The translations under genes and the position numbers were made by a program. A DNA stretch of 64,000 nucleotides, from the NCBI GenBank assembly GCA_934248075.1, contig CAKQKH010000005.1, positions 21,851 to 85,850 on the forward strand. The letters run 5' to 3'. The notes beneath the pieces are model-generated. The model did no database searches and was not told the origin of the DNA. It was given only the letters and a program-made list of their open reading frames with translations. Shown here one piece after another: positions 7,463 through 16,400 of the stretch (position 1 is its first letter; every line of letters starts with the position of its first letter). This stretch comes from an uncultured Alphaproteobacteria bacterium. Its GTDB lineage: Bacteria; Pseudomonadota; Alphaproteobacteria; RF32; CAG-239.

Positions 7463-9064
7463 CTAATTCATAGACATTCTTGTTTCCGGAGATAATGGAG
7501 ATTCCAATACCTGCGGGGTCAAGATGATAACCAGTACGCTGCGCTCTTTTTTGGCCGAAGCAGATCCGCCCAACAGCGAGTTTTCGGCTGAGCCGGTGCC
7601 CTCTTTGCTGGTGGTGTTGCTAACTCTCTCATATCCGGTCAAAATCAGTGATTCGCCAGAAGACATTGCAACTTCCTGCGTAAAGGCGCGAGACTCAATT
7701 TTCGGGTTTTGGATGTATTGGTTTTCACTGGCGGCGCCGAATTCAACCTTATCCAAAGACAACAAGTCAGACAATGTCATGTTAAACATAACCAACAGGC
7801 GGCCGTGTTCCAAAATACGCGGCAAAACATCAAGCGTAAAGCCGGTTTCCACTTCTTCAGTGGTAACCGAGATGTCATAGTTGGTGCCGTCGGTTCCACT
7901 GTTGGTTTTGGTCATTTCCGCAATATAGTTCTGTTTTTGGGTAACCTGAATCGGCGCTGGTTTGTTGTTTAAGGTTGTAACCGTGCCGCTGGTTACCAAA
8001 CTGGTGTTATTGCGCTGCGACAATGCCTTAATCGCGGCATTAGCTGACCAATTCTTTTTCAAGATACCCCACGAAAGGGTGTTGCCAACGCTTTCCGCCG
8101 AGCTTACGCTGGTTGAGCCTGTGATGCCGATGTTGGTAACGCCGTCGCCGAAGGTGGCTTTCAAATCCAATCCGTAATTATCGTTATCGGTAATTGAAAC
8201 TTGCAAAATCTTTACGCTGATTGCCACCTGACGAGACAAGCGAACATTTTGCTCATTAATAAACTTTGCCACTTTTTTTATGTCATTCGGGGTTGCGGTC
8301 AGGGTAATGGTGCCGTCAGACGGAGACATAGTGAGTTTGGCGCCGTCGCTAATCATGGAAGAAATGCTTTTTTCCAAATTTCCCCATACTTCAACCTCAA
8401 TGGAGCTGCTCAGGCTGATAGACGAGCTTCCGCCGCCGCCGCTCTGGCTTCCGCCAACGTTAACCGACAAATTCGGTTTGCTGGGCAGGCTATATACCAC
8501 AAAAGTTCTGGTAACATATTTATAGAAGTGGATTTCTTTGTTCTCATATTTCCACCAAATGCCAAAACGAGAACAAATCTCATCAAGCAAGCCGCTTAAC
8601 GGTCCCTGATAAGACACCAACATTTTATCCGGTTCAGCCCAATCGCTGTTAACCGCGTCAACCGTCGGTTTGTTGGCCGCGCCTTTGGATTTCACGTCAT
8701 TTTCCAACTGCGGCGCGTAGCGTACTCCCAGAGAGGTGGTTTTGTTAATCATATCACCAATTTCAAACAGGGTAATCGGGCGATTGCTGACTAAAGTAAT
8801 GCCGTTTTTGCCTTCCAGATAAGCCGGAAGCGGAGCGCCGTCGTACTCAATCTCGCTAGTGTCGCCAAGCCAGATATCGTCTTTAACCTTGATCAAATCC
8901 TGATTAGCCAGCGGGGTAGGAGCCTTGGCCGCCTCTTTCATTTTGGTGGCGGCTTCAACCTCGCGATCAATGGTTGCGTCCATGTTTGTTGAAATCGAGC
9001 AAGAGGCCGCGAATGCTGCAACCAGCAAACCTAGTCCGATTTTTTTCCAATTAGTCATAAGCAT
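7463..9064 (-). CDS. pilN: T4b pilus outer-membrane secretin lipoprotein PilN
   Basis: A 533-aa secretin. The signal peptide ends in a lipobox (AFAASC), followed by N-domains (about 60-290, including LLDEICSRFGIWW) and a C-terminal secretin core. Secretin signatures include VAISVKILQVSI, a Gly/Ser-rich gate region, EVETGFTLDVLPRI and the final VLVIILTPQVLE. It would form the outer-membrane pore for the pilus. The Gly/Ser-rich spacer (SGGGGSSS) near residue 205 is low-complexity. The start at 9064 is favoured by GGAGG six bases upstream; ATG 9058 is also possible. It overlaps the end of the upstream lipoprotein gene by 14 bases. Confidence 0.9.
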   Translation of the reverse strand: MLMTNWKKIGLGLLVAAFAASCSISTNMDATIDREVEAATKMKEAAKAPTPLANQDLIKVKDDIWLGDTSEIEYDGAPLPAYLEGKNGITLVSNRPITLFEIGDMINKTTSLGVRYAPQLENDVKSKGAANKPTVDAVNSDWAEPDKMLVSYQGPLSGLLDEICSRFGIWWKYENKEIHFYKYVTRTFVVYSLPSKPNLSVNVGGSQSGGGGSSSISLSSSIEVEVWGNLEKSISSMISDGAKLTMSPSDGTITLTATPNDIKKVAKFINEQNVRLSRQVAISVKILQVSITDNDNYGLDLKATFGDGVTNIGITGSTSVSSAESVGNTLSWGILKKNWSANAAIKALSQRNNTSLVTSGTVTTLNNKPAPIQVTQKQNYIAEMTKTNSGTDGTNYDISVTTEEVETGFTLDVLPRILEHGRLLVMFNMTLSDLLSLDKVEFGAASENQYIQNPKIESRAFTQEVAMSSGESLILTGYERVSNTTSKEGTGSAENSLLGGSASAKKERSVLVIILTPQVLESPLSPETRMSMN

Positions 9065-9713
9065 TCTCATCCTCCATAGTCTCAACAACTAACACTCTGT
9101 TACCTTTATAAAAAGTAGCTACCGGAGCGGGTCTGGCTCTGGCAAAAGTTCTGATCAAAGCCGAGCTGACATCGGCAAAACGGCCGCGAAACATGGCGCC
9201 GGCCGCCAAAGTATAGTTGCGGTTGCTGTTCCAAATCAGTCTCCAACCGGCGCGCTCGCTCCAGTCAGTCAGCAATCCTTTTAGAGTGCTGCCTTCTTCG
9301 GCCAGCCAGTCCTCAACCATGTCTTCGCCGGCGGATTGCATGGAGCCGGTGGTGTCGTCATTTTGGCTGTTGAGCGCGGCGTTAACTTCGTCCTCATAAT
9401 CCATCACTTCCTCGTCTATGGTAGGCGGAATGGAGGCCGACATGTTGCTGCCAGCGCCTGAGGTAACAATATCCTGATCGCGAGGGGTTCTCTCGCCAAA
9501 TTCACGATAATCAGCCGCGGTCTGTCGGTAATTAATCAGCCCATTGTCGGTGGTTCCGGCGGGTGGAATAATTACGGCCTCTGCCGGTTCTGCCGCCATT
9601 GTTCGCGGTGTTTCAGAGTTGGCGGAATTGGTGCTGTTGGCGCCATAAGTGCTGCATCCGGCCATTAAAATCGCCGCCAGCAAAGACGCGCTTTTCCATA
9701 AATTTCGGTTCAT
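9051..9713 (-). CDS. pilL: PilL/TcpQ-like T4b pilus lipoprotein
   Basis: A 220-aa lipoprotein with signal peptide and lipobox ILMAGC, an acidic linker, and a C-terminal TcpQ/PilL-type domain (about residues 135-215). That domain carries LKGLLTDWSERAGWRLIW followed by a short beta domain, similar to STN/N0-type modules that dock on secretins. It would assist PilN assembly or stability. Two starts have ribosome sites: 9713 (GAGG) gives a normal 20-residue lipoprotein signal, and 9743 (AGGA) adds ten residues. Position upstream of pilN matches pilL of R64. Confidence 0.8.
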   Translation of the reverse strand: MNRNLWKSASLLAAILMAGCSTYGANSTNSANSETPRTMAAEPAEAVIIPPAGTTDNGLINYRQTAADYREFGERTPRDQDIVTSGAGSNMSASIPPTIDEEVMDYEDEVNAALNSQNDDTTGSMQSAGEDMVEDWLAEEGSTLKGLLTDWSERAGWRLIWNSNRNYTLAAGAMFRGRFADVSSALIRTFARARPAPVATFYKGNRVLVVETMEDENAYD

Positions 9714-9799
9714 TTTTGCAATCCTCGGACTAGATTTTGTCATCGTTTTTCCTATCATACATACTGAAAATTAAATAATCAAGCGCTGCGCAATACTTA

Positions 9800-11389
9800 T
9801 TACCATTGCTGATAATAGCCGGCGGCGGTCTTATTTATGTTTCCGTTGCTCCTTCTTTGGTTAAAGCGGTTGTAACTAATGGTTTTGATAATAAAGGAGT
9901 TAGGCTCGCGCTGAGTGAATACGGTATTGATTTTGCTGTATTCTACTCCCTTATTCGTTAATATATTATGTAGCAAATTCAATCTTTTTTGCTGTAATTC
10001 CATAGCTCCGGTGCCGTCAATCCGAATTTCTATGCTCATGTTTTGATCATTGGCGGCGCGGGTGGCAAAAGCCTGAATCCAGCGCAAGGTTTGTCCGGAT
10101 ATTTCGGCGCGGTTAGGCTGAAAAGACAGACGCATTTCTGTGGGCATGATTTTGCCCATGCTCTCGGTTTTTTGGAGCTTCTTGCGAATTTCCGCGATTA
10201 TTGACGGAGTTTCCGCCGGCTTTGCGTCTTCCTTAATTTTGCTGTTGGCCTTAAAGATAGAGTTTAACGAAGACAAAATCCGGTTTTTTCTGCTCTCTTC
10301 GCTGTTGTCGTCTTCTGCGGCGGCCGCGGTCGATGTTATGGGCGTGCTTTCAATTTTTGGGGTTTGCTCCGGTGCTTTCCCTTTGGGAGTATAAGACAAC
10401 TGTGGGGTAAGGTTTTCATCGTCAAGAATATCCTGCGGAATTGGTATCAGCAGATTTTTGACGGTTTCCGCCGCTACTTTAACCCCTTGAGTCTGCTCCG
10501 GTTGAGGGTTTAGCGCGCGTCTGATTTCGGTGTTTTCTTTCTGATAAAAATCTTCCTCGGCAATTTTGCGGTTTTTCAGCGCTCCGTCTGCTTTGGCAAC
10601 CAGCCACGGAGTGTCAGCCGTTGTCGATTTATCGGCCATGCTCTGCCATTGTTGTTGTTTAGTTGTGTCTGTCGGCTCGGGGTTTTGTTTTATGGCTTTT
10701 TCCATGCTTTGGATAGGGATATTCTTATCCGCTAAAGCCACTTGATTAAGTTTCTCCGGATTGCCGATATTAACTCTGGTGCTGGATTGAGCCAGTGCAT
10801 CGCCGCTTTTTTCCAGCGGCAAAAGCGGAATAGGCTCGTTGACCGCGACTGTGGCTTGAGGTTTGGCGGCAGGTGCCGCAACGGGGTTGCTAACTTTGTT
10901 TTGCGCCACTTTTGTCGGTCGAATTTCCGGAGTTATATCCGGTGCTTGCAACGGAATCTCAATTCTATCCGGAAGCAGCGGTTCGGATTTGGTTGCCGCA
11001 GTCAAGGCAGTGTTGTCTGCCAGCAACAATGGTTTGGCCGGAGCTGTCGATGGCTCGTTCAGCGGCGCGGTTTCAATCTCTAAGGGGATTGTCGGCAATT
11101 CCAGATTGTCAAATGCCGCGTCGGCCATAATAATTTCATCATTGCCTGACAACTTATGCTCCGACGCAATCTCCGGCAACACGCTTAACGCTATTTTTTT
11201 GACCGGAACAGCCAAATTAGAGGGGTTTGCCGAGCCGGATTTTAAGAACAACGTAACGTTTTTAGCGGGGATTTTTATGTCGGAAGGGGTAGGGTTGAAG
11301 TTATGCCGATACACCCCGTTTGCGGCAAAAATTGCAAACAAGGATACAGAAAAACTATAAACAAAAGTTTTTAGACCTGTTTTTGGCAT
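9800..11389 (-). CDS. OmpA-like periplasmic/envelope protein, first gene of pilus operon
   Basis: A 529-aa exported protein with an N-terminal signal or anchor (hydrophobic residues about 8-25). A long Pro/Ala/Lys-rich disordered region follows. The C-terminal domain (about 410-505) resembles OmpA-type peptidoglycan-associated domains: LSFQPNRAEISGQTLRW, then LQQKRLNLLHNIL and a closing FIIKTIS strand. The canonical OmpA NxxLSxxRA motif is degenerate. It may bind peptidoglycan and connect it to the pilus. The start at 11389 is preferred over upstream codons because GAGGGG lies 9 bases upstream and the signal sequence begins there. The leader contains a perfect 21-bp inverted repeat. Confidence 0.65.
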   Translation of the reverse strand: MPKTGLKTFVYSFSVSLFAIFAANGVYRHNFNPTPSDIKIPAKNVTLFLKSGSANPSNLAVPVKKIALSVLPEIASEHKLSGNDEIIMADAAFDNLELPTIPLEIETAPLNEPSTAPAKPLLLADNTALTAATKSEPLLPDRIEIPLQAPDITPEIRPTKVAQNKVSNPVAAPAAKPQATVAVNEPIPLLPLEKSGDALAQSSTRVNIGNPEKLNQVALADKNIPIQSMEKAIKQNPEPTDTTKQQQWQSMADKSTTADTPWLVAKADGALKNRKIAEEDFYQKENTEIRRALNPQPEQTQGVKVAAETVKNLLIPIPQDILDDENLTPQLSYTPKGKAPEQTPKIESTPITSTAAAAEDDNSEESRKNRILSSLNSIFKANSKIKEDAKPAETPSIIAEIRKKLQKTESMGKIMPTEMRLSFQPNRAEISGQTLRWIQAFATRAANDQNMSIEIRIDGTGAMELQQKRLNLLHNILTNKGVEYSKINTVFTQREPNSFIIKTISYNRFNQRRSNGNINKTAAGYYQQW

Positions 11390-11425
11390 AAAATAAACCC
11401 CTCTAAACCCTTGATAAATCAAAAT

Positions 11426-11446
11426 GCGACTCTTGGCAAGAGTCGC
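11426..11446. promoter_or_regulatory. Perfect 21-bp inverted repeat in pilus operon leader
   Basis: GCGACTCTTG-G-CAAGAGTCGC: 10-bp arms around one base, 37 bases upstream of the first pilus-operon ATG. On the minus strand it is followed by ATTTTGATTT. It could be an operator or an attenuator hairpin, and the sequence alone cannot decide. Confidence 0.5.
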
Positions 11447-11526
11447 TAAAAAATATGCACAGTCTTGTGGATTTTTTTTCAAATATTTTTATGGTCACAG
11501 TTTTTGGGAGGCGAAATGAAGGTTGT

Positions 11527-11590
11527 TGTCACTCTGAGCGCAGCGAAGAGTCAATGAAAGACTGGATCCTTCGCGTTGCTCAGAGTGACA
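11527..11590. repeat. Inverted repeat with TGTCACTCTGAG / CTCAGAGTGACA arms
   Basis: A dispersed palindromic element with 12-base outer arms. Related copies lie at 11957-12020 and 60696-60760, each ending TCAGAGTGACAG. Confidence 0.75.
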
Positions 11591-11618
11591 GTAGTATTTA
11601 TCTCACCCCCATCTAACT

Positions 11619-11695
11619 TCCCCCGTCAAGGGGGAAGACTTATAAAGCACTATCTCTTTCCTCCCCCTTGACGGGGGAGGCGGGGTGGGGGTGAC
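11619..11695. repeat. G/C-rich inverted repeat
   Basis: Left arm CTTCCCCCGTCAAGGGGGAAG is itself palindromic and is followed by a second copy of complementary sequence (CCTCCCCCTTGACGGGGGAGG). It is a typical dispersed hairpin element, and no coding is seen. Confidence 0.65.
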
Positions 11696-11781
11696 AATAA
11701 AAAAAAGACTCTGTCATGCCTCTTTGCGGAAGCATTCTTCCGCAAAGTCCAGGCATCTACCGTGCTGTTAGGACGTATTGT

Positions 11782-11839
11782 CAGCACGGAAGATCGCTTG
11801 ACCTCGGGCGAGAATGCTCGCCACTCGGAGCGATGACAG
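11782..11839 (+). repeat. REP-like palindromic element, copy 3
   Basis: Almost identical to 1129-1186, in the same orientation as that copy. Confidence 0.8.
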
Positions 11840-11860
11840 CTATTTTTTTAAGCGCACATT

Positions 11861-11921
11861 CCCGAGCCTCGAACGCAGTGAGTGGCGAGTAACAGCTTAA
11901 GAATGCCTGTGCGGCTTCGCA
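11861..11921 (+). repeat. Dispersed repeat, type 2, copy 2
   Basis: Matches 1340-1405 with a few substitutions (CCCGAGCCTCGAACGCAGTG at its start). Confidence 0.7.
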
Positions 11922-11956
11922 CTGCCACCGGTGGCTCACCGGTGCGGCTCGGCACT

Positions 11957-12020
11957 GTCATGTTGAGCGAAGCGAAACATCTAGCCAATAATGGACTCTT
12001 CGCTTTGCTCAGAGTGACAG
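11957..12020. repeat. TGTCATGTTGAG...CTCAGAGTGACA element
   Basis: Closely related to the element at 60696-60760, including the inner AGCGAAACATCTAG and GGACTCTTCGCT parts. Confidence 0.75.
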
Positions 12021-12209
12021 TGATGTCCCTCTAAATTACGAATCGCTGATTGATAATTATGGCTCACAAATCACATCAAAACAGTCGTTTACCACTCCTT
12101 AAGGACTGTGAATTTTTTGTTACAGCAAATTTTTTGGTGTGTAAACAGTATGTTAACCATTTTCTGCTATAAGCAATTTTGCTAGAAATTGCGGCAAAAA
12201 TCAGTTATT

Positions 12210-12224
12210 CTAAAAGAGTATAAA
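12210..12224 (+). promoter_or_regulatory. Candidate promoter core of first T4SS operon
   Basis: CTAAAAGAGTATAA at 12210-12223 is identical to 31110-31123, upstream of the VirB7-like gene. The TATAAA at 12219-12224 could be a -10 element. No clear -35 is seen, which may mean activator dependence. It lies 34 bases upstream of the VirB2-like ATG. Confidence 0.4.
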
Positions 12225-12257
12225 GAGTTTTGCACAAATATTTGAAGGAGAAAACAA

Positions 12258-12602
12258 ATGAAATTTCTGAAAAACAATTTTTGGACATTGAGCTTGGTAG
12301 CTGTCTTTATGCTGCTTGGCTTTAGCGGAGACGTAATGGCCCAATCAACGGTTATGGATACTGCTAAAACCAAAGGTATTAACGTTTTTACAGCTGTTAA
12401 GACCATTATCTTTATTGTTGGTGGTTTTGGTTTGGTTGGTATCGCTTTTGCCGCCATCTTTGGTAAAGTTAACTGGAAGTGGTTTGCTAGTCTGGCTACC
12501 GGTTTGGCTATCTTGGCCGCTGCCGGATCTATTGTTAACTACGCTACCGGCGACACCACTACCAATGCCTTTGGTGATAGCTTTACGAGCGCCGCTCAGT
12601 AA
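12258..12602 (+). CDS. virB2: VirB2-like major pilin candidate
   Basis: A 114-aa protein with a signal peptide (about residues 1-30, ending VMA) followed by the two-helix core seen in VirB2/TrbC pilins. The first hydrophobic helix is about 45-70, a basic turn GKVNWKWF sits at about 71-78, and the second helix is about 79-98. The same turn (N-x-x-WKW-F/L) is found in the next two genes. It would be exported, inserted in the inner membrane and polymerised by the T4SS. Its strong ribosome site (GAAGGAG) and first position suggest the highest expression of the three. The length fits VirB2. Confidence 0.75.
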   Translation: MKFLKNNFWTLSLVAVFMLLGFSGDVMAQSTVMDTAKTKGINVFTAVKTIIFIVGGFGLVGIAFAAIFGKVNWKWFASLATGLAILAAAGSIVNYATGDTTTNAFGDSFTSAAQ

Positions 12603-12605
12603 AAG

Positions 12606-12712
12606 AGTTCTCCTTCAGTTAGGTTTCGGGCTGCTGCGGCGGCCCGAGCCGAGGAGAACAAAGGGTGTAATAAGGGGGTCGGTAGCTGTCTGCGCAGTGT
12701 AGCCTTTCCCCT
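12606..12712 (+). ncRNA. Structured intercistronic segment after first pilin gene
   Basis: GTTCTCCT pairs with AGGAGAAC around an inner CGGGC/GCCCG hairpin (12606-12660). A possible second pairing joins AAAGGG with CCCTTT before a short T-rich run near 12713. It could stabilise the pilin mRNA and partly terminate transcription before the larger downstream genes. Only secondary-structure potential is seen; it is not an established RNA family. Confidence 0.35.
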
Positions 12713-12800
12713 TTCTTTTATAAGGTTAGTGCGAGTTGTCTTTTAACATTGGTCTTTGCGGGTCGATATTTAAGGATAAGCCATTTTAACGGAGGGTGCG

Positions 12801-13361
12801 ATGATAAACTTTAAGAAAATATGCAAGCTGACGCTGGTTGCGGCGTTGTTCTGCATTCTCCAAGTAAATTTGGGGCAAGCGCTGGAGAGGTGTGGGGATA
12901 TAATCTGCCAAGCAGGACAGTTTTGTCAAAATGGCACATGTGTTTCAAATAGTTTAAGAGGAGCATCATTTGTGGCGGATGGCATGGCCGGAAAAAAAGA
13001 TTGTGATGACGGCTATCAAAAAATTAACGGAAAATGCGAAAAAATTACACAAGACACCAATATGCAGCAATCTAATGCGGCGGTTACCGGTTGCTCGTCG
13101 GATTATGGCTTGTTTTCTGGACTAATCACCACCGGACGCAAAATTTTTAAGAATTTGCGTGATTTGATTTATGTCGTTGCCGGTTTTGGTATTATTGGAG
13201 TTGCGGTTGGCGGTTTCTTCGGCAATCTCAACTGGAAATGGCTGGGAGCGATTGTTATTGCTCTGGTGGTTATCGCCTCAACCGGTGAGATAATCAATAT
13301 GATTACCGGCTGTGAGAACTTTACCAAAGCGATGATCACTGATACGCTGATACATCAATGA
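12801..13361 (+). CDS. Cys-rich VirB2-like pilin variant
   Basis: A 186-aa protein with a signal peptide (residues about 1-29, ending GQA). A Cys-rich region follows (CGDIICQAGQFCQNGTC, then a further CDDGYQKINGKC), resembling a small disulfide-knotted domain. A VirB2-like two-helix segment (about residues 123-175) has the turn GNLNWKW. The 110-residue extracytoplasmic addition in front of the pilin core is absent from ordinary VirB2. It may be a minor or tip pilin. The start follows CGGAGGGTGCG. A 17-base sequence overlapping its stop codon is repeated 26 bases later. Confidence 0.65.
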   Translation: MINFKKICKLTLVAALFCILQVNLGQALERCGDIICQAGQFCQNGTCVSNSLRGASFVADGMAGKKDCDDGYQKINGKCEKITQDTNMQQSNAAVTGCSSDYGLFSGLITTGRKIFKNLRDLIYVVAGFGIIGVAVGGFFGNLNWKWLGAIVIALVVIASTGEIINMITGCENFTKAMITDTLIHQ

Positions 13362-13435
13362 TCACTGATACGCTAAAATAAAAATTATTATGCTGAACTT
13401 GTTTCAGCAACCCAAAAGCAAAATAGGAGGGTGCC

Positions 13436-16400
13436 ATGTTAAATCTCAAAAAAATAAGCCAAGCAATGCTGATTGCAGTATTTGCCTGCACTTTCTCATT
13501 TTGTGTTAATGCCGCAGATGAGCGTATGGCGCCGCTAGAAAAGATTACTTTTGGTACTCAGCCAGGGCTGGCAACCAAAAGTAATAAACAGACTGTTGAT
13601 GATAACTATAAGAATGCCAAGAACAGCAAAAAGGCCGGAAAGGCGAATGCAGCGGCAGATTCCGCTGCGCTGAATGCACTAGGAACATATGCATCGTCTT
13701 CTGCTGAAATGAGCTATGCATCTGGAGAGGCAAAGAGTGCGGCCGAAGCCAAAGAAAAGGCATCTAAAGCTTATGATGATTATACCAAATCAGATGATTA
13801 TAAAAAAGCAAAAGAAGAACACAGCAGACTTGCCAGTGAACACTTTTTTAACATTGAAAAAGCAAAGTCAGATCTTAATAAGCACGTCAACGAGGTTACC
13901 AATACAGAAACTGCAAAAGTAAATAAGGCTAAAGCTGACTATAATAACTGTTTGGAACGTGGTGGAAAATGCTCAGATTTGCTGCTGAATATTCAAACTG
14001 CAGAGAAAGCACGAGATGCAGCTATCCAAAAAGCTCAAGAAGATCCTACGCTTACACAAGCAATAAGCGATGCATATAAAGGCACAGATGAATTTAACGC
14101 GGCCAGTAAAAAAATGGGAGAGATGGAGAAAGAAGCAGCTCAGCTGAAACGCGACCTAAGAACTGCTGAAAAGAATGAAAATGACGCCAATGCTCAGAAA
14201 AAAGCCGCTCAGGAAGCCGGTGTTAACGCTGCTATGGCTTCTATAAACGCGCAGGATCAAAAAATTGCTCAGGCCAAACAAGATAAGGCAAAGGCTGAAA
14301 GAGAGAGAGATAAAGCCGCCGCTGATGTTGAGAAAAAATGCGGTAAAGATCCCAATAGTCGAGCATGCAAAAAAGCCAAAGAAAAAATGGATGAAGCTTC
14401 GGCTCAAGTTGCGCTGGCAAATAAAAATATAAACGATGCTAATGATTCTAAGACCGCCGCGCGACAGAATATTGCTGATTTAACCGCTGAAGATCGGCAA
14501 AAAGCTGAAGAAGCACGAATAGCCGCTGAAGAAGATGCTGCTATTGCTGCAGCAGATGCAGAAGCAGCACAGCAAATTGAAGCAGAAAGAAAGAGGCAGG
14601 AATATGAAGCGGCTGCAGCAAAAGAAAAACAAGATAGAATTGATGCCAATAAAACTGTTAAAAATGCGAATAAAGCCTATGATGAAGCTTTAAAAGGATA
14701 TAAAACCGCAGCAGATGATTTAGCTAAACTTCAAGCTAAATGTCAAAAAGAGCCCAGTGATGAATGCAAGAAGCAGCTGGAAAATGCTCAAAAAGCCTTA
14801 AATGAAGCCAAAACGACTGCCGACCAGGCATACAGAGATAAAGATGCTGCCAATAAAAAATTAAAAGATTTGGGACCGGATCCGGAATCTTTGGAGGCAA
14901 AAAAGGCAAATGTAGCTACAGCTTCAAAAAATCATAGCGATGCAGAAAAAAAATTAGCTAATTTACAAGATCAATATGCTCAAGCTAAAGCGGCTTGTGA
15001 GTATTCTAAAAAATTAACTTCAAAACAAGGCCAGGCAGAAGCTGAAAAATACTGTGCTGAAGCAGATAGTTTAGCTGCAGAGATTGAAAAAGCTGAGGCA
15101 CAGATGCTGTATTGGCAGGGGGAAGAAGAACAAGCAAGAGCTGCGCTTTCTGCTGCTGGAGATCATTCTAATCAAGAATATATGGCCTTTGAGGGAGATA
15201 ACCGCGGGGTTAATTATGACAATGCCAAAGATGTGCTTCAAACCATCACCCGCCGAGCGGCTTATATTCTGGTTGGACTAAAACCGATTGTCTATACCTT
15301 TGCCGGATTTGGTTTGATTGCGTTTGCCTACATGGCAATCTTTAACAAGATCAGCTGGAAATGGTTTGGTAATATCGCAATTGGTTTGTTCTTGGTTGCC
15401 AATATGGGGCGTCTGATTGAATACGCCGTATTTCCCACTGACGATGACGGCAAAATCAATGATGGCAAGTTAGATTCTTTTGGCGACTATTTGCAAAATG
15501 CCTTGAAGGATACCGAATATATGTGGGTTGATCCGATAACCCCATATACTCCGCCGACAATTTTGGAAAAACAGGGCGCGGACAAGCCTGATGAGACAGT
15601 AGAGGCGAAAGAAGAAAAGCCGGACAATCCACTCCGCAAATTCTGTGGCAAAACCGACGGCGCTACCGGTTGGGGTAATTTCAGCAACTGTGTGAAAGAT
15701 GTGGTTTCTGCCGGCAAAAAGGCTGTCGCCGCCGCGCAAAAGGTTCAAAATACGGTTAATACTGTCACCAACGCGGTCAACGGCAGTATGGACGCGGTTA
15801 CCAATATCGTCGGAGCCGCCAAAAGTATAGGCAAAGGCAATCTGGAAGACAGTGTCAGAGCTTTGGGACGTATTGGCCAAAATGTCAACAGTATTGTTGG
15901 TATAACCGGTGGAGCTGTGGGGCAGATTATGAACAATGCCACCGGTATCCGCAATGATATGCAGGATGTTACTAAGAGTACCGATGAACAGCGCGAGCTG
16001 CAGGCGCGTCGCGACCGCGGTGAGGCCACTAATAAATTTAACGCCAAATATATGGGACAAGTCTTGGATGAAAATGGTGAAGTCGAACGTCTGTTTGGCG
16101 GTGTGGATAAAGACGGCAAAGCTATCGCCGGTGATATTGCCAGCAACCGCGGGTACGGAATTATGCGCGATCATAACGGCAATATAATTACAAAAAAGAA
16201 TGATAAAGGTGACGATGAGGCTGTTTATGGCTTCAAAACGCCCAATCAGCCAGGCTTTATGGACGGAATCCAAAATGTGGTCAAGACCTCAAACGACATT
16301 AATAATCAATACCAAAATGCTGTAAATGTTACCAGTGATGCCATTGGGGTGATCGGCAATGCCGGAATTGGGGCTATGCGTGGGCTTAATGGCCAAAAGT

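Larger units (their letters stand above)
11390..12257. other. 868-bp repeat-filled gap between pilus and T4SS operons
   Basis: No gene is supported here. From left to right it holds the pilus-operon leader (to about 11480), a TGTCACTCTGAG/CTCAGAGTGACA inverted repeat, and a hairpin of complementary CCCCGTCAAGGGGG-type arms. A TTTGCGGAAG/CTTCCGCAAA hairpin follows, then the REP-like copy 3, a type-2 repeat copy, a second TGTCA...TGACA inverted repeat, and the AT-rich upstream region of the first VirB2-like gene. Confidence 0.75.

Noticed and set aside
15470..16273. 267-aa open frame on the minus strand
   Set aside because: It lies wholly inside the 1654-aa gene, lacks a ribosome site and any domain, and is explained by antisense codon bias.
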